A stretch of DNA of 64,000 nt from Kluyveromyces lactis (lineage: Eukaryota > Ascomycota > Saccharomycetes > Saccharomycetales > Saccharomycetaceae): assembly GCF_000002515.2 (NCBI RefSeq), contig NC_006037.1, positions 992,001 through 1,056,000 on the forward strand. The letters are read 5' to 3'. Under the pieces are notes generated by a model. That model worked only from the letters and a program-made list of their open reading frames with translations. It was not told the DNA's origin and did not search any database. Of this stretch, positions 1 to 9,800 are shown in pieces (position 1 is the stretch's first letter; each line of letters starts with the position of its first letter). Both the position numbers and the translations under genes were made by a program.

Positions 1-615
1 AAGTACCCAACAGATAGAGTCGATGAAATAAATGAACTGGAATCAGCATACAAAGATCTTTTGAGAATGGAGTCTCGGCAGAAGTTTCTAAATAGTAAGC
101 TCACAGAAATGAAGTCTAAATATACACAACAATCCTCCGATGCTCCAAGGTTGAACAGAGAAAATTGGGACAGTTTTCTCAATAACGAGTACAATTTGAT
201 TAACGTACGAAAGGAGTGGATTAAACTACAGTCAGAAGAAGTGGAAATAGATAAGAAAGATCAATGGCTCCGGGTGTTTTGTGCGCTACCATACATTTGG
301 TCAGATCCAACAAGAATTATACCGAACGATCCATTCGAAACTGATGCAGCACAAGAAGAAGAAGGGGAAGACATAAAGGTAGAAGGTGGTGTTGTTGAAT
401 TAACTTGTCCCGTCAGCGTTAAAAAGTTTCAGTCACCAATGATCTCAGTCAAATGTCATCATACCATTGACAACGAATCGTTGCAGTCATTGTTCCAACA
501 AGGTAAATCCATACAATGCCCTGTTTCAGGCTGTAATAAGACTCTAACATCAAGAGATTTTGTACCAGATAGACTTATGCATATTAGAGTCCTTATCAGT
601 GAGTTGCGGGAGTAG
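1..615 (+). CDS. MMS21: SUMO E3 ligase Mms21/Nse2 (5' end outside window)
   Basis: C-terminal 204 residues of the SP-RING SUMO ligase subunit of the Smc5-Smc6 complex, which acts in DNA repair and chromosome segregation. The reading frame is open from the first base of the window, so the start codon lies upstream; the internal ATG at 67 is not the likely start. The SP-RING occupies roughly the last 75 residues: CPVS, then a C-x-H pair (VKCHH), then CPVSGC and a short basic tail. The upstream part is rich in charged, helical residues, as expected for the coiled region that docks on Smc5. S. cerevisiae Mms21 is about 267 residues, so some 60 residues should be missing. Identification rests on the SP-RING pattern and overall layout. 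Confidence 0.85.
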   Translation, partial: KYPTDRVDEINELESAYKDLLRMESRQKFLNSKLTEMKSKYTQQSSDAPRLNRENWDSFLNNEYNLINVRKEWIKLQSEEVEIDKKDQWLRVFCALPYIWSDPTRIIPNDPFETDAAQEEEGEDIKVEGGVVELTCPVSVKKFQSPMISVKCHHTIDNESLQSLFQQGKSIQCPVSGCNKTLTSRDFVPDRLMHIRVLISELRE

Positions 616-733
616 CATATGGGCCTCAATGTCACCTGTAGCTCTGTGTATCTATCTCTAGTCTTGAATATAATGCTAGCCTTTCGGTAAGAAATATCAG
701 AAAAATGATTCAAATACTGTAATATCGAAAGAA

Positions 734-2158
734 ATGATATCTAAAATAGAAGGCATCTCAGGAGAAACGCTGCGCTGTGGGTCAGTGCGTGTACGCGATC
801 ATAAATTATATACTGGTCCCCCAGCTATGAGACTTCCAGTAACGTTAAAAAGAGTTTTTGAAACTGCTAGGACCAATGGTGGAACACCTGTCAAGATTGA
901 CCAAGTATCAGGCTGGGTTAAAAACGTTCGTCCTTTAAAGACAATCACATTCGTTGAAATTCAGGATGGAACTACTTTGCAAGATCTAACAGTTGTGTTG
1001 AAACAAGGCGCTCCATCTTTCAAACCATCTTTGGGCCAATCTGTCACCGTTTTGCATCCGGAGATCGTTCAACGGAAGAATCAACAATTCGAAACCTTGT
1101 GTATGCCGGAAAACTTAAAGCTGATTGGACCTACAGTAGAGTATCCGGTCCAAAACAAACAGACTTCATTACCGACACTAAGAAAATTACCTGAGTTCAA
1201 ACATCGTACCACTTATTTATCTAACCTTTTAAGATTTCGTCATAAGGTAGAGTCACAATTGACAAAGACGTTAGATGGGTTAGATTTTACGATGGTGAGA
1301 CCACCAATTTTAACGTCAATTGACTGTGAGGGTGCTGGAGAAATGTTTAACTTGAAACAAGACCATTGGGACGAAATAGTGAACCTTACAGTCTCTTCGC
1401 AGTTACATTTAGAAGTGCTTATGATGGGGCTTGGAAGAGTGTATTGTTTGCAACCTTGTTTTCGTGCTGAGAAGAGTGATACAAACAGACATCTTTGTGA
1501 ATTCTGGATGTTAGAAGTGGAAGCATCGTTCGTTGATAAAAATGAGTCTCTCATGGACCTTGTTGAACTTATGGTGAAAAGCGTTGTCTTATCATTATCC
1601 GAAACAAAAGATCTTCCCAAATATTTCCCAGTCGGATGTAATATCGATATCACCAGCAGATGGGCGAAATTACTACAAGATTGGAAAAGAATCACTTATA
1701 CTGATGCAGTAGAAGCATTGCTATCGAGTGGTGTGAAATTCGAACATGATTTAGCATGGGGCAAAGATTTAAACAGTGAACATGAAAGATGGCTCTGTGA
1801 TCATTTTGGCGGTCCTGTTTTCGTGACCAATTACCCTCGCGATTGCAAAGCATTTTACATGAAATTAAGGCCTGACGGTACTACTGTTGAATGTTTCGAT
1901 CTCTTGTTCCCAGAGATTGGAGAGATCGTAGGAGGAAGTGTCAGGGAAGATGATTATGACACTTTAAAGCAAGAAATTGAAAGAAGAGATATGGCATCAA
2001 ATCAACTCGATTGGTACTTAAACCTACGAAAAGAGGGTACAGTACCTCATGGTGGATTTGGAATTGGTATCGAACGGTTAGTATCTTACTTATACGGAAA
2101 TCCAAACATCCGGGACAGCATTCCATTCCATAGAACTGCCGGCCAAATTGATTTATAG
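734..2158 (+). CDS. SLM5: Mitochondrial asparaginyl-tRNA synthetase
   Basis: Class IIb aminoacyl-tRNA synthetase that charges mitochondrial tRNA-Asn. The 474 residues compare with about 490 in S. cerevisiae Slm5. An OB-fold anticodon-binding domain lies at about 50-140 (VSGWVKNVRPLK, FVEIQDGTT). The class II core follows, with the ITSSDCEGAGE-type substrate loop seen here as LTSIDCEGAGEMF, motif 2 as FRAEKSDTNRH near residue 242, and motif 3 as GFGIGIERLV near the C-terminus. These motifs distinguish it from AspRS. The ATG at 734 is the first in frame; the Met at residue 33 (MRLPVTLKRVF) gives a more typical mitochondrial presequence and is an alternative start. It lies just downstream of MMS21 on the same strand. 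Confidence 0.9.
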   Translation: MISKIEGISGETLRCGSVRVRDHKLYTGPPAMRLPVTLKRVFETARTNGGTPVKIDQVSGWVKNVRPLKTITFVEIQDGTTLQDLTVVLKQGAPSFKPSLGQSVTVLHPEIVQRKNQQFETLCMPENLKLIGPTVEYPVQNKQTSLPTLRKLPEFKHRTTYLSNLLRFRHKVESQLTKTLDGLDFTMVRPPILTSIDCEGAGEMFNLKQDHWDEIVNLTVSSQLHLEVLMMGLGRVYCLQPCFRAEKSDTNRHLCEFWMLEVEASFVDKNESLMDLVELMVKSVVLSLSETKDLPKYFPVGCNIDITSRWAKLLQDWKRITYTDAVEALLSSGVKFEHDLAWGKDLNSEHERWLCDHFGGPVFVTNYPRDCKAFYMKLRPDGTTVECFDLLFPEIGEIVGGSVREDDYDTLKQEIERRDMASNQLDWYLNLRKEGTVPHGGFGIGIERLVSYLYGNPNIRDSIPFHRTAGQIDL

Positions 2159-2477
2159 TCGGAAAACTGCATATATATACCAGATGATAAATAATTACCG
2201 TGTAAATACAACTATCAAAAGACTTAAAAAGTAGTATTCCAACATCTTACAATTCAACGCCTCAGCATAACTCACTTTCCAGACCAACTTCTTTTCTGTT
2301 TCGAATATCATTATCACCGACTTACATTTCACAGCGTTATTACTTTAGTAATTGATATTGAAAAGCAGATTGTGGATATAAAGAAGAACATCGAATATTC
2401 TTTTATTTCGATTGAGTCCTGTTACAAAGAGAGGCAACATAGTGTAGAACCTGGAACTAGAAACTGACTAACCGGCC
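2159..2477. other. Intergenic SLM5-PGA2
   Basis: About 320 bases of AT-rich sequence carrying the end of SLM5 and the promoter of PGA2. A TATATATA-like run lies just after the SLM5 stop. No gene or RNA structure is seen. Confidence 0.5.
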
Positions 2478-2870
2478 ATGGAGGTATTACAGAATTTGAA
2501 GACTAATTTATATCAAACTTTTGATATTGATTTACAGCATGCGATTCGTCTTATCGTCATTGTTGGAGGATATTTCTTCCTAAGGCAAATTGCACAAAGA
2601 GAGTTGGCAAAGAGACAGCTTAAGAACCAATTGGCTGAAAAAGATGATGAAGCCATTCGTTCAGTTGCTGCTGGAACCTCAGATGGCAGTACAGCAGATC
2701 AAGGTGAATCTTCAGCCAATGGTTCTTCCTTCGGTTGGGGTAACAGAACTAGACAAAGAGTTAAGAAGCAAGAAGAACTACTCGAGTCTGAAATTCAAAG
2801 ATTACAAGAGAATGGCGCCGTCCTGGATCCGGAAGACGATAAGGATATCGAAGATTTGCTCATCGATTAA
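2478..2870 (+). CDS. PGA2: Pga2-like ER membrane protein
   Basis: A 130-residue protein matching the length and layout of S. cerevisiae Pga2 (129 residues), an essential ER and nuclear-envelope protein needed for protein trafficking. A short N-terminus is followed by one membrane span at about 20-38 (IRLIVIVGGYFFL), then a basic helical stretch (RELAKRQLKNQL), a Ser/Gly-rich linker, a conserved FGWGNRTRQRVK segment and an acidic C-terminus. The order PGA2 next to RPC31 is also that of S. cerevisiae chromosome XIV, which supports the assignment. Function is by orthology only. Confidence 0.85.
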   Translation: MEVLQNLKTNLYQTFDIDLQHAIRLIVIVGGYFFLRQIAQRELAKRQLKNQLAEKDDEAIRSVAAGTSDGSTADQGESSANGSSFGWGNRTRQRVKKQEELLESEIQRLQENGAVLDPEDDKDIEDLLID

Positions 2871-3033
2871 GATCAGTACCTCAGCGGCTGGCCAAATGCT
2901 GTTAATCGTTCTATAGATTGTGTAGGATCAGACTATGTATTGAAGTGTTCATACTAAGAAATCCGTACACCGCATATATATTTGAATATTTATGAACTTT
3001 GCATCAAGCCAAAAGTGAAAAAAAATGTTGAAG

Positions 3034-3041
3034 CTCATCGC
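3034..3041 (-). promoter_or_regulatory. PAC box in RPC31 promoter
   Basis: CTCATCGC, the reverse complement of GCGATGAG, the polymerase A and C (PAC) motif. It lies about 100 bases upstream of the RPC31 start, next to an A-run resembling an RRPE. PAC boxes are known to control RNA polymerase I and III subunit and ribosome-biogenesis genes, so the position fits. Confidence 0.7.
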
Positions 3042-3142
3042 CAGAGGTACAGAGACACAAGGAAGCATTCCAGATCGTACTGATACCAGTATACTACTCT
3101 TAACTAGGAATTTTGTGGACCGATTCGACAATAAACTGAGCC

Positions 3143-3889
3143 ATGAGTTTTAGAGGATCCAGAGGAAAATCTTCGTCGACTTTTAGTAACCTTCCGTTTG
3201 GGTTAAGTTATAGCGACGTTAGTGCGAAAGGATCTACAGAGCTGCCTCTAATCCCACTACCATTGAACCATCCAAGTAATGAACTTGAAAGAGAAATTGC
3301 TATTCACTACATAAACTTCAAAAATGCGTTGAAAGATGGGCCGTTCTTTACTGGTTCAATGGAACTAATCTCAGAAGAAGATCAAGAAGAAGGTGATACA
3401 GAGAACGCTAAGAACAAGAGAAAGAATAAACCAAGCTTACAAGTAGATGCAGACGGACTAAATGATGGGATTGAAAGATACTCTGATAAGTATTTGAAAA
3501 GAAGGAAAATCGGTACTTCTATCGATGAGCATCCTTTTAACATCGATTTCTTTCCAAAAGAACTCTACCATGTCATGGGTATCAATAAGAAGAAGTTGAT
3601 ACAACTGTCGAAACTGGACAAGAGCAAGACGCTCTTTGGATTGAATGGGTCTAAGGAAGAAGATGAAGCGGTAGGTCGTGCTCTTTTGGAAAAGATGAGC
3701 GGTATGGTCGATGATGATGAGGAAAACGAAGAAGGAAATGAGGAGAAGGAAGCCGATAAAGATGATATCGATGAAGACGACGAATTTGAAGAGGACGACG
3801 ATGATGACTACAATGCTGAAAAGTACTTCGATGATGGGGATGATGACCTGGGAGGTGATGATGAGTATCCTGATGAAGCAGAATTCTAA
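3143..3889 (+). CDS. RPC31: RNA polymerase III subunit C31
   Basis: A 248-residue protein matching S. cerevisiae Rpc31 (251 residues), part of the Rpc82-Rpc34-Rpc31 subcomplex that lets RNA polymerase III initiate. The N-terminus is Ser/Gly/Arg-rich with FSNLPFGLSYSDV, then comes a central basic region (YLKRRKIG, then DFFPKELYHVMG). The last 60 residues are almost entirely Asp and Glu, the acidic tail typical of the subunit. Start at 3143 gives MSFRGSRG. A PAC box lies about 100 bases upstream. The adjacent PGA2 and INN1 genes are neighbours of RPC31 in S. cerevisiae as well. Confidence 0.92.
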   Translation: MSFRGSRGKSSSTFSNLPFGLSYSDVSAKGSTELPLIPLPLNHPSNELEREIAIHYINFKNALKDGPFFTGSMELISEEDQEEGDTENAKNKRKNKPSLQVDADGLNDGIERYSDKYLKRRKIGTSIDEHPFNIDFFPKELYHVMGINKKKLIQLSKLDKSKTLFGLNGSKEEDEAVGRALLEKMSGMVDDDEENEEGNEEKEADKDDIDEDDEFEEDDDDDYNAEKYFDDGDDDLGGDDEYPDEAEF

Positions 3890-4086
3890 GTCACACTGAG
3901 AGGAAAATCAGCCTTTATCGAAGGACCAATAAAACATAAATAAAGCATTAGATCTTTATTCGCATAAAATAGCATTTATTATAGACACTGTCTGTTAACA
4001 TTTAATTTACTTCCATTATATATTGAGTTTTCCTTTAATATTTTGTATCATAACACATTAATAACATGGCATCAGCTGAAAAGCCT

Positions 4087-5151
4087 TCAATTTCTCATAA
4101 CTTCACGAATGTATTTCTCTTTATTGAGTAAATAATACTCTTCCCATAGCATACCTTTCGGACATTTGGGGGGTACCCTGGGAGGAGGAAGAGTTGGTTG
4201 CTGAAGTACATAAAGTTGTCGTCTCGTTTCGTTTGTTTCTGGAACTGACCATCTTCCATTTCCCAAATATCCAGTTAGTTTTACATTAGCACTTGGGAAA
4301 CTATGAATAAACATAAGCTTATCACCCAATTGCAAGCGAGCGTATTCATTGTTCAGTAGATCTTTTGGAGTTTCTTTGATAACTAAGGTATCGTAGTCAT
4401 AGTTTCGAATCTTCTCTTTATTTTGCTCGATGAATGAATATACACCGCTTGTATCAGAAGACTCAGCTTCGTAGCTTTTCAATCCATGAGTGTAATTTCC
4501 TGCAACTACAGCTTTCTCCTTACCATCATATATAATGACATTGTCGTACACTATGTCATCTGAGTCTATGTTTAGATCATTACGTCGTTGATGCCTAGAA
4601 TGTCTTCTTAATCGGGGAAAAAATTTAGGACTAGATTCTTGGTCCCTGGGTGTTGTAGCGGGTTTACTTTCGGGACTCTGAGGTAGTTGCTTGGGCAGTT
4701 TGGTCTTAATTACTGGAGAGCTCTTCTCGCTTGGACTTTGTGGGCTTTTCAAAGGTATAATAGGGCCACTTGATGGGAAAAATTCGATGTCTACTATGAA
4801 TTGGACATCTTTTGCAAGTGAATTCAATTCAACAGACTTCCAAACGACATAATATTCTCTTAGTGCTTTAGGTCTCAATTTGTTGATATTAATAAAATCC
4901 TGGTCTAGGACGTCCCTCCGTCGACAACCAAGAAGATCATTCTTCAATCGTGGCCTTCGCCTAAATATAATGAACTCCATATTAGTATCCCAGTCTGCAG
5001 CTCTAACATTAAGTTCTAAGTTTCCCCTAATGGAATTGAATCGTATTGCATTTTGACCCAGTTTTAACATGAAGTATGTTCCAACTTCAAGCTGTTTTCC
5101 GACAGTTATTTTACTGGGCAGAATTATCAATTTACCATCTTGTCGTATCAT
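4087..5151 (-). CDS. Divergent Inn1-like C2 protein (tandem paralog of INN1)
   Basis: A 354-residue protein I do not recognise by name. Its first 130 residues can be aligned by eye with the C2 domain of the neighbouring Inn1: both start with G-[KR]-L and a beta strand, share an [FV]xKL strand, an L[LI]G-[CK] turn (73-76 here, 91-94 in Inn1), and end with a [VI]DIEFFP or YIELTFVP strand followed by a Ser/Pro linker. The Asp loops of a Ca-binding C2 are not kept. The middle is Pro/Ser/Lys-rich with several P-x-x-P cores (PKQLPQSP, PTLPPPRVPP) and a basic RLRRHSRHQRR stretch; the C-terminus (WEEYYLLNKEKY) is unlike Inn1. It sits 305 bases downstream of INN1 on the same strand, consistent with tandem duplication. 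A role in cytokinesis is inference only. Confidence 0.6.
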   Translation of the reverse strand: MIRQDGKLIILPSKITVGKQLEVGTYFMLKLGQNAIRFNSIRGNLELNVRAADWDTNMEFIIFRRRPRLKNDLLGCRRRDVLDQDFININKLRPKALREYYVVWKSVELNSLAKDVQFIVDIEFFPSSGPIIPLKSPQSPSEKSSPVIKTKLPKQLPQSPESKPATTPRDQESSPKFFPRLRRHSRHQRRNDLNIDSDDIVYDNVIIYDGKEKAVVAGNYTHGLKSYEAESSDTSGVYSFIEQNKEKIRNYDYDTLVIKETPKDLLNNEYARLQLGDKLMFIHSFPSANVKLTGYLGNGRWSVPETNETRRQLYVLQQPTLPPPRVPPKCPKGMLWEEYYLLNKEKYIREVMRN

Positions 5152-5456
5152 TAATCCACTGCAGTGAGGTTCCTAATTCGAATAGTATCAAACATAATAC
5201 AGCAGAGTCTTCTTTCGAGTATTCTTGTGCGATTACTTTAAAGTTCTTTCTTTATATATTCTTTTCTCATCTTAGGACCCTTTGGTTGAATAATCATGCA
5301 AAAAGGCTTAGCATTGACAGAATTCAAGGTGCAACGATTGAAACCATTTTAGATTCCAAGGCTTCGAGAAGATAAGAGGAACATCTAATATGAGTAGTGA
5401 TAGAAAAACTTTTAACTGTCTATCCTATCAATGATTATGTAGTTCTAATAAGTCAT
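5152..5456. other. Intergenic between the two C2 genes
   Basis: About 305 bases, AT-rich, containing the promoter of the downstream minus-strand C2 gene. No further gene seen. Confidence 0.4.
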
Positions 5457-6623
5457 TTATAATGGTGGTGGTCTCCTCCTTGTTGGAGAAACCGAGCCTG
5501 ATCTTGAAGAAGGCGAAGAAAAAGAATTTGGCAAGTTCGGTAGCCTTGGAGTAGTAGGTTGTCTCACAGGAGATTTTAACGGATATTTTTGTCCGGCTGA
5601 ATGTCTCACTGAAGATTGGCTGGATAGTCTTGAAGGCGTAGTCGGAAGAGGTGGTAATGGCGGTTCAACAAACGATTTTGTAGGAAGGTGATTCATAGGC
5701 GATGGCTCGTCAATGTTCGTTGGTATTCTTGAGCTTGAGCTACTCTCGAGACCGCCACCTACCACTTTCTGTAAGACTTCCAAATCCATCGCAGTGTTGG
5801 TGATACTCTCTGTAGATGGTACCGAGGAGCCGTTCTTGAAATAATTCAATTTTTCTTTGATCAGCTTTAACTTGTCCATCAGCCCATCAGTAGATTGGCT
5901 TTGTTGCGAATGATAGGTATTTGCTGTAGCATTAGACCCCATCGATGAATCAAAATCTATTCTTTCACTTGAAGCGTGTGATGATCTAGAAGTATCGAGG
6001 TTTATAGGTAGATCAGGAAGTGGAGATTTTATATGAGAGCCGTGAACGTATTGGCCTGGGGATGCGGAAGCAACGAACCGCTGCTCACTTGCCGATGTCT
6101 GCAGTTCATATTGTGCATGTAACTCCGGTGGATCTGACGGTAGTGGTGGTACTGACCTGGACTGTACACTGGAACTTATTTTTGGAACATTGTCGCGTCT
6201 GTCTTCGCTAATGTTATTTGGAACAAAAGTCAATTCAATATACACCTTACCAGCTTCCAAAGGACCCCTCTTCAGATGATACCACCTATCATGGCCTTCT
6301 TCAGGGTCACTTAGTAATGCAGGCAAAAGATCAACATCGCACTTCCCAATGAGCTTCGAACCATGTTTGTGATCATGGTCATCGTACAGTTCAACGCAGA
6401 GTAGAGGCTTGATATCGGGCGTTAGTTGAAAAACACAATGGTAATCAAATTTTGGAGTTTGGCCGCCTCTGTATATCACTGGAGATATCTCCGTAAGATG
6501 AGCTACTCTTAACTTGACGAAAGGATCTTGCTTGTCTAACTTTCTTAGATTTGGAAGGTCCTTCGCTTTACTCACATAAACATCTAATCGACCATTTGCT
6601 CCGGTTATCACGTTATTGCTCAT
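5457..6623 (-). CDS. INN1: Cytokinesis protein Inn1
   Basis: A 388-residue C2-domain protein, ortholog of S. cerevisiae Inn1 (409 residues), which couples actomyosin-ring contraction to membrane ingression and primary-septum synthesis. The C2 domain covers residues about 10-137 (GRLDVYVSKAKDLPNL, DPFVKLRV, VELYDDHDH, LIGKCDVDLLP, YIELTFVPNN). The rest is low-complexity Ser/Pro sequence with P-x-x-P ligands for the SH3 domains of Hof1 and Cyk3 (PPLPPLP near residue 320, and a RRRPPPL C-terminal end). Synteny with RPC31 and PGA2 agrees with S. cerevisiae. Confidence 0.9.
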   Translation of the reverse strand: MSNNVITGANGRLDVYVSKAKDLPNLRKLDKQDPFVKLRVAHLTEISPVIYRGGQTPKFDYHCVFQLTPDIKPLLCVELYDDHDHKHGSKLIGKCDVDLLPALLSDPEEGHDRWYHLKRGPLEAGKVYIELTFVPNNISEDRRDNVPKISSSVQSRSVPPLPSDPPELHAQYELQTSASEQRFVASASPGQYVHGSHIKSPLPDLPINLDTSRSSHASSERIDFDSSMGSNATANTYHSQQSQSTDGLMDKLKLIKEKLNYFKNGSSVPSTESITNTAMDLEVLQKVVGGGLESSSSSRIPTNIDEPSPMNHLPTKSFVEPPLPPLPTTPSRLSSQSSVRHSAGQKYPLKSPVRQPTTPRLPNLPNSFSSPSSRSGSVSPTRRRPPPL

Positions 6624-6887
6624 TACACTTAATGCCTATATCGATTGAAAGGTGTTAACAGTGCTTATTGACCCATAAAGAAGCTCTATTCAAACTGTAA
6701 ATATGTAGTTTAGCTTGATTCAATCTTATATTTACATAGGTCTATGTTTTTCAACATTTTTCATATTGACAGTTTTACGTGGTAAGAAGCATCAGAGTCT
6801 CAGGGAAAGACCGTACAAAATCGAAGATAATTGGTAGCATATATTATGCTATGCTATTTAACTAAGTGTCGAGTTAAGTATTTTTAT

Positions 6888-9800
6888 TCACCTCGAATAT
6901 CTCGATCCTCCAGATTGTCTTTTTGGACCAGATGGTAATGGCGATTGGTTATTTGTAGAACGATCGTTCAACTTAGGCTTTTTAACGTTTGAGAATCTGC
7001 TTGAACTTTGGTAAGATTCATCAGATTGCCTCTTTCGTGGTTCGGAGGGAGTATTAACGAATTTCTTCCCTTGATTGAATGGTCTGCTAGGAAGCTGTGA
7101 TGTGTTTGAATTGCTGATACTTCTGTTGCTAGACGAATCTTTTCTTGGGCCAGATGGTAATGTGTTTTGGAATCTGCTAGATGAACCTGAGCTTGCAGGA
7201 CCAGATGGTCTTGAGGAAGTATCCGGAGGCTTAGACGCGTTGGCTGGTGCTCTTGGCAGAGTTGTTGAGGCTATACCATGTTGATAACGAGAAGAAGCTG
7301 CCTTTCTTGGTTCACTAGGTATTGGACGGTTACTGGAAGTGTTGGAGTTCCATCTTTCACCACTGTACTTCGATGAAGGTTTAACAGGTACTACTTCATC
7401 TTCATACATACTTCCAGGTGTCTTGGTTTGAGGCAAAGGAGCAGATTTGCATCTTTGAATAAAATTTTCAAAGACAGATCTGTAGTGATCAGGTGGATTA
7501 CTAGTGACTCGGTGGTAATAGTCCTCGAACAATATCTTCAATTTGTTTCTAAATCCAGAGATGTTGCCTGGAGCTTTTATCAATTTTCTAAAATCACTCT
7601 GAGTGTTAGAATCGTATATCAAGGGAATGGCTCTGGTGTACTCAGCATCCTTAATGTACTTCTCGATCTTATAAAAGCCATCCATGACTTGCGATGGAGA
7701 TGGAGAATTGTTGGATATGGACGACATGGATGGTGCGGTAAGTGAAGATGTTGCAGCACCGTTCTCAGCATCCTGTTGTTTTGCCTTTTCCCTTTCCTTT
7801 TCTTTCAATTCTGCTTCTTCCTTTCTACTTTGCTCTGCTTTTGCAGCTTCCTTCATATCTTGGTACCTTTTGATGAGATTCATCTCGTCTTGCAGTTGTT
7901 GCTGTTCTTCCGCTGAAACTTCACGGAAATCCGATGTCTTAGAGGCGTTCTTAAGTCTAGCCTTTAAGTGTCCTTTCAAAGCGTTTGATGGCAAAATGAT
8001 ATCCTCCCTTTGCTCGTGTTCAATTAAATGATCCAAAGTGTCTAAAACCAATTCCAAATGTTCATCAACGACAGGGAAGATTTCGCTTATAGCATTTAAA
8101 AACTGGATTGTGTTTCTAATGGACATGTAATTGGAATCCTCTAAGGTAAATGATAATTGTTCTGTTAATTGATAGTAGAGGTCATATATTACAGGTTTAA
8201 TTTTGTCATCATCCAATAATGTAGTATGTCTCCAATTTTCGATTTTGGTAATAATGTCCTTCAAAAACGTAGCGATGTTGCTCGATTCATTTACCGTAGA
8301 AGAAAATAGTAAGGTTCCTAAAATGTTTGAGGATGTGAATTGCCCTAAGATATCAATTACTTCTTCGATATTAAATGTTTCAGTAATGAAAGTTGCGCAA
8401 AATATGGCATCAAATGGTGAAAAAATGAGTCTAGGAACAACGCAGTGTTGCAAAAATGAGGTAATACGCTCACGGGAGAATTCGGGGAACCATGTCTCCT
8501 TGTTCATTTTAATCATGTTCTTTGTCTTTTCAAAAACGCTTGCATGCTGAGATAGATCAAATTTGACTGTCTGTATTGTGCTTAATAAACTATGCCTCTC
8601 TTTCAAAACTTTAGCAGCCTTTCTCTTGTCTTCGTAAATGATTTTCTGCTTCGTGTACAAATCTTCTTCTAATCTAATATCATATAAGGATAACCGCCAG
8701 AAATCAATGAATAGACGTTTATCAATATTTTCAAAATTGATGCCTTTGAAATCAGTCTCATATAGAATTTCGTTGATTTCATCAGCATCATTTTCAGATC
8801 TCGCCAGCTTTGTATCGAAATAATGCCTCCAGATATCAAACGCCCACTCAACAGGAAATTGATATTTCTCAATTAAAACGTTGAAAGGTAGAATATTGGC
8901 TTTGAATTGTTCTTCAGTCAAAATGTGCTTTAACATTTCAATAAATGACCAAAGTAATGCATTGGATTCATCGCATTTCGCTGATAAGATTTTATAATGA
9001 ACGTTATTATCGGTTTGAATCTTAAGATTCAAATTTGTGAGCATGATAATCATTTCTGACACTGCATTAAGCTCTAACAAGTAATTGACAATAGTTTTTG
9101 AAGGTTGATAATACTTATCTCTGAAATCCAAGATAAGATTTCTACCGATTTGTTTTAAAAAGGATCCTGAGCTTATCATTAGCAAAGTGTTCCAATTTAC
9201 ATCATACAACGTTTGTATTCCTGCAACTTGGGAGATTAACTCCTTCAAAATAGCCAGGGTAAGCGATGGATCCTTGTAAAGATTTTTGACCAAAAACACG
9301 AATATGTTGGACATACTCATTTTAGAACAGCCTTTAGCAAGACCCGCAATGAACAAAGATAATCTGCTAATCCACATTTTGGGAGTAATACCATCATCTT
9401 GTAAAGTTGGCCTTTCCGATGTGAGCTTAATTAATAACGTATACTGTAAAACATCGTAAGCGAATTCTGAGAAAAATTCGGCACTTATGACGATTAGTTC
9501 AGAGACTTTATCATAATTTTCTATTTGTTTTAGGATAGAGTCTAGAGTTGAAAGAGGATTGCAGGACACGAAGTTAGCAACATCCCTGCACTTAAATGCA
9601 ATGTTGTCAATACTCAAAGATTTTAAAAGTGACCTTATCCGCTTTTGGTACTTATTAAATTGTAACCTGACATGTATGTTGTCTTCAGCAATCTTTGTAC
9701 TTAATTCATGGTACATGAAGTATCTTCTTTCGAATGGGAAGTGCTTCATAACCGAATAAATTGCATTTGCAACAAACTGCTCATCTTCGACTAGTCCTAA

